Positions 63,111-64,000 of a DNA stretch of 64,000 nt are shown one piece after another (within the stretch, counting starts at the first letter, position 1; each line of letters begins with the position of its first letter). Location of the stretch: the NCBI RefSeq assembly GCF_003173335.1, contig NZ_QGMZ01000014.1, forward strand, positions 147,450 to 211,449, written 5' to 3'. The DNA is from Methanospirillum stamsii. Its GTDB lineage: Archaea; Halobacteriota; Methanomicrobia; Methanomicrobiales; Methanospirillaceae. A program made the position numbers and the translations under genes. Below the pieces are notes generated by a model. The model was not told the origin of the DNA. It saw only the letters and a list, made by a program, of their open reading frames with translations, and made no database searches.

Positions 63111-64000
63111 GTAATAACAAAAACTCAAATTATGAAGGGACGGTCCTGGTAATTGAAGATTCTCACGATTCGATAAATCTTATCAGGTCCATTCTTGAAG
63201 AAGCCAGATTCAGGGTTCTTATCGCTACATCCGGAGAATCCGCGTTTGACCGGCTGATTATAAATAATCCGGACATAATACTTCTTGATATTCTCTTGCC
63301 TGGTATGGACGGATATGAAACCTGTAAACTCCTGAAATCTGATGAAAGATGGAAACGTATTCCGGTAATTTTTCTTTCAGCCCTGACCGATCCTTATGAT
63401 AAAAAAATTGGATTTGAAGCAGGAGCTGTGGATTTTCTTAACAAACCATATTCCCCCGAAGAACTCCTCGCCCGGGTGAAGACACATCTCGCTTCCTATC
63501 GGTTACATAATCAAACACTTGTATATGCGAAGGAACTTGAGGAACGTATCCAGGATCTTGATGCTTTCACCTATACTGTTTCTCATGATCTTCGAAACCC
63601 AATCCGGGCTATGGATGGGTATGCTCATCTTCTTTCTATGGATCTTCTTTCAGGAAATACAGAGCGTAATACCTATTTTCTTGATAAAATCTATGAAAAT
63701 ATCATTATGATGGATAATCTCATCGAAGATCTTCTAAAATTTTCCCGGATGTCCAGAAAACCGCTTGAATTTTCCCATATTGATATGAACTCCCTGGTTC
63801 ATTCTGTTGTCCGTGAAATGCGAGAGGTATTTCCCGGTAGAGAAGTGGATATAACAATAGATGATATTCCTTCGACGGTAGGGGATTCTCATTTGATCAG
63901 GCAGGTATACATAAATCTTTTATCAAATGCAATGAAATTCCTATTCCGGACCCCCCTCAGCAAATGCGTACAAATTTGTACAAGCGCTGGTGAGTTCCTC
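63107..64000 (+). CDS. receiver-histidine kinase, 3' end beyond the window
   Basis: ATG 63107 overlaps the stop of the giant kinase (ATGA), so the two are coupled. The receiver domain has phospho-acceptor Asp61 in IILLDILLPGMDGY and Lys113 in FLNKPY. A HisKA domain follows with His160 in YTVSHDLRNPIRAMDGY, then the start of the ATPase domain with the N-box NLLSNAMKF at about residue 278. The frame is open to the window edge. It may receive phosphate from the preceding kinase and act as the next step of the same pathway. Confidence 0.9.
   Translation, partial: MSNNKNSNYEGTVLVIEDSHDSINLIRSILEEARFRVLIATSGESAFDRLIINNPDIILLDILLPGMDGYETCKLLKSDERWKRIPVIFLSALTDPYDKKIGFEAGAVDFLNKPYSPEELLARVKTHLASYRLHNQTLVYAKELEERIQDLDAFTYTVSHDLRNPIRAMDGYAHLLSMDLLSGNTERNTYFLDKIYENIIMMDNLIEDLLKFSRMSRKPLEFSHIDMNSLVHSVVREMREVFPGREVDITIDDIPSTVGDSHLIRQVYINLLSNAMKFLFRTPLSKCVQICTSAGEFL

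Noticed and set aside
63945..64000. Possible insertion sequence interrupting the last histidine kinase, with palindrome GTACAAATTTGTAC
   Set aside because: The frame stays open, and the residues after the N-box (CVQICTSAGE) can align with the normal strand that follows it in such kinases; the palindrome alone is weak.
1..64000. CRISPR arrays, rRNA genes, complete insertion sequences
   Set aside because: No regularly spaced direct repeats, no rRNA sequence and no transposase frame were seen on reading the window.

Overview
This window looks like a piece of a methanogenic archaeon chromosome, most likely a Methanomicrobiales close to Methanospirillum (inference from gene content; no database search was possible). 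Support: archaeal tRNA genes without encoded CCA, TATA boxes of the TTTATATG type, archaeal-type phosphopantetheine adenylyltransferase, Trm1, a digeranylgeranylglyceryl phosphate synthase-like UbiA enzyme, MptE of the methanopterin pathway, an HdrA-like protein and DRG-type GTPase. The base composition is moderate, with very AT-rich intergenic stretches and some GC-richer accessory patches.

1-24 kb is an ordinary core region: the 3' part of ileS, an NHL/IPT surface protein, a Thg1-like enzyme with a PRC-barrel protein, an M50/CBS protease, a minus-strand operon (RCK-DHH phosphoesterase, MptE, unusual radical SAM protein), tRNA-Lys, a HEAT-repeat giant, pyrB-pyrI, coaD, an operon of gamma-carbonic anhydrase, short HdrA, MtnA-like isomerase and DUF116 protein, a UbiA-type prenyltransferase, tRNA-Arg, trm1, a DRG GTPase and tRNA-Glu.

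24-29.5 kb is an accessory graveyard: an intact RelE-type pair, an intact HicB beside a broken HicA, a PIN-domain toxin and its partner each broken by one stop codon, a diverged direct repeat carrying decayed zinc-finger genes, and a small GC-rich ORF with a strong ribosome binding site.

29.5-48.3 kb, all on the minus strand, is a BREX type 3-like phage-defence operon in the order brxF, brxC, methylase, methylase, PHP-AAA ATPase (TrlF-like), AlbA_2 protein, brxHII, pglZ, brxA. Three things are unusual: the methylase gene is duplicated in tandem, two extra genes (PHP-ATPase and AlbA_2/Schlafen-like) sit inside the operon, and brxC carries an in-frame TAA that cuts off its C-terminal 157 codons including a zinc ribbon, so the system may be off in this genome.

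48.3-52.5 kb is a second accessory patch of small membrane or secreted proteins, relics and a DUF4143-type ATPase whose normal start codon is missing. 52.7-64 kb is a signalling region: a PAS-PAS-PAS-PP2C phosphatase built from three exact 420-bp tandem units, a lipoprotein of the branched-chain amino acid-binding type, an AT-rich 1.2-kb gap, a 1968-residue kinase-ATPase-histidine kinase-receiver protein whose Ser/Thr kinase lacks the catalytic Asp, and the start of a receiver-histidine kinase translationally coupled to it.
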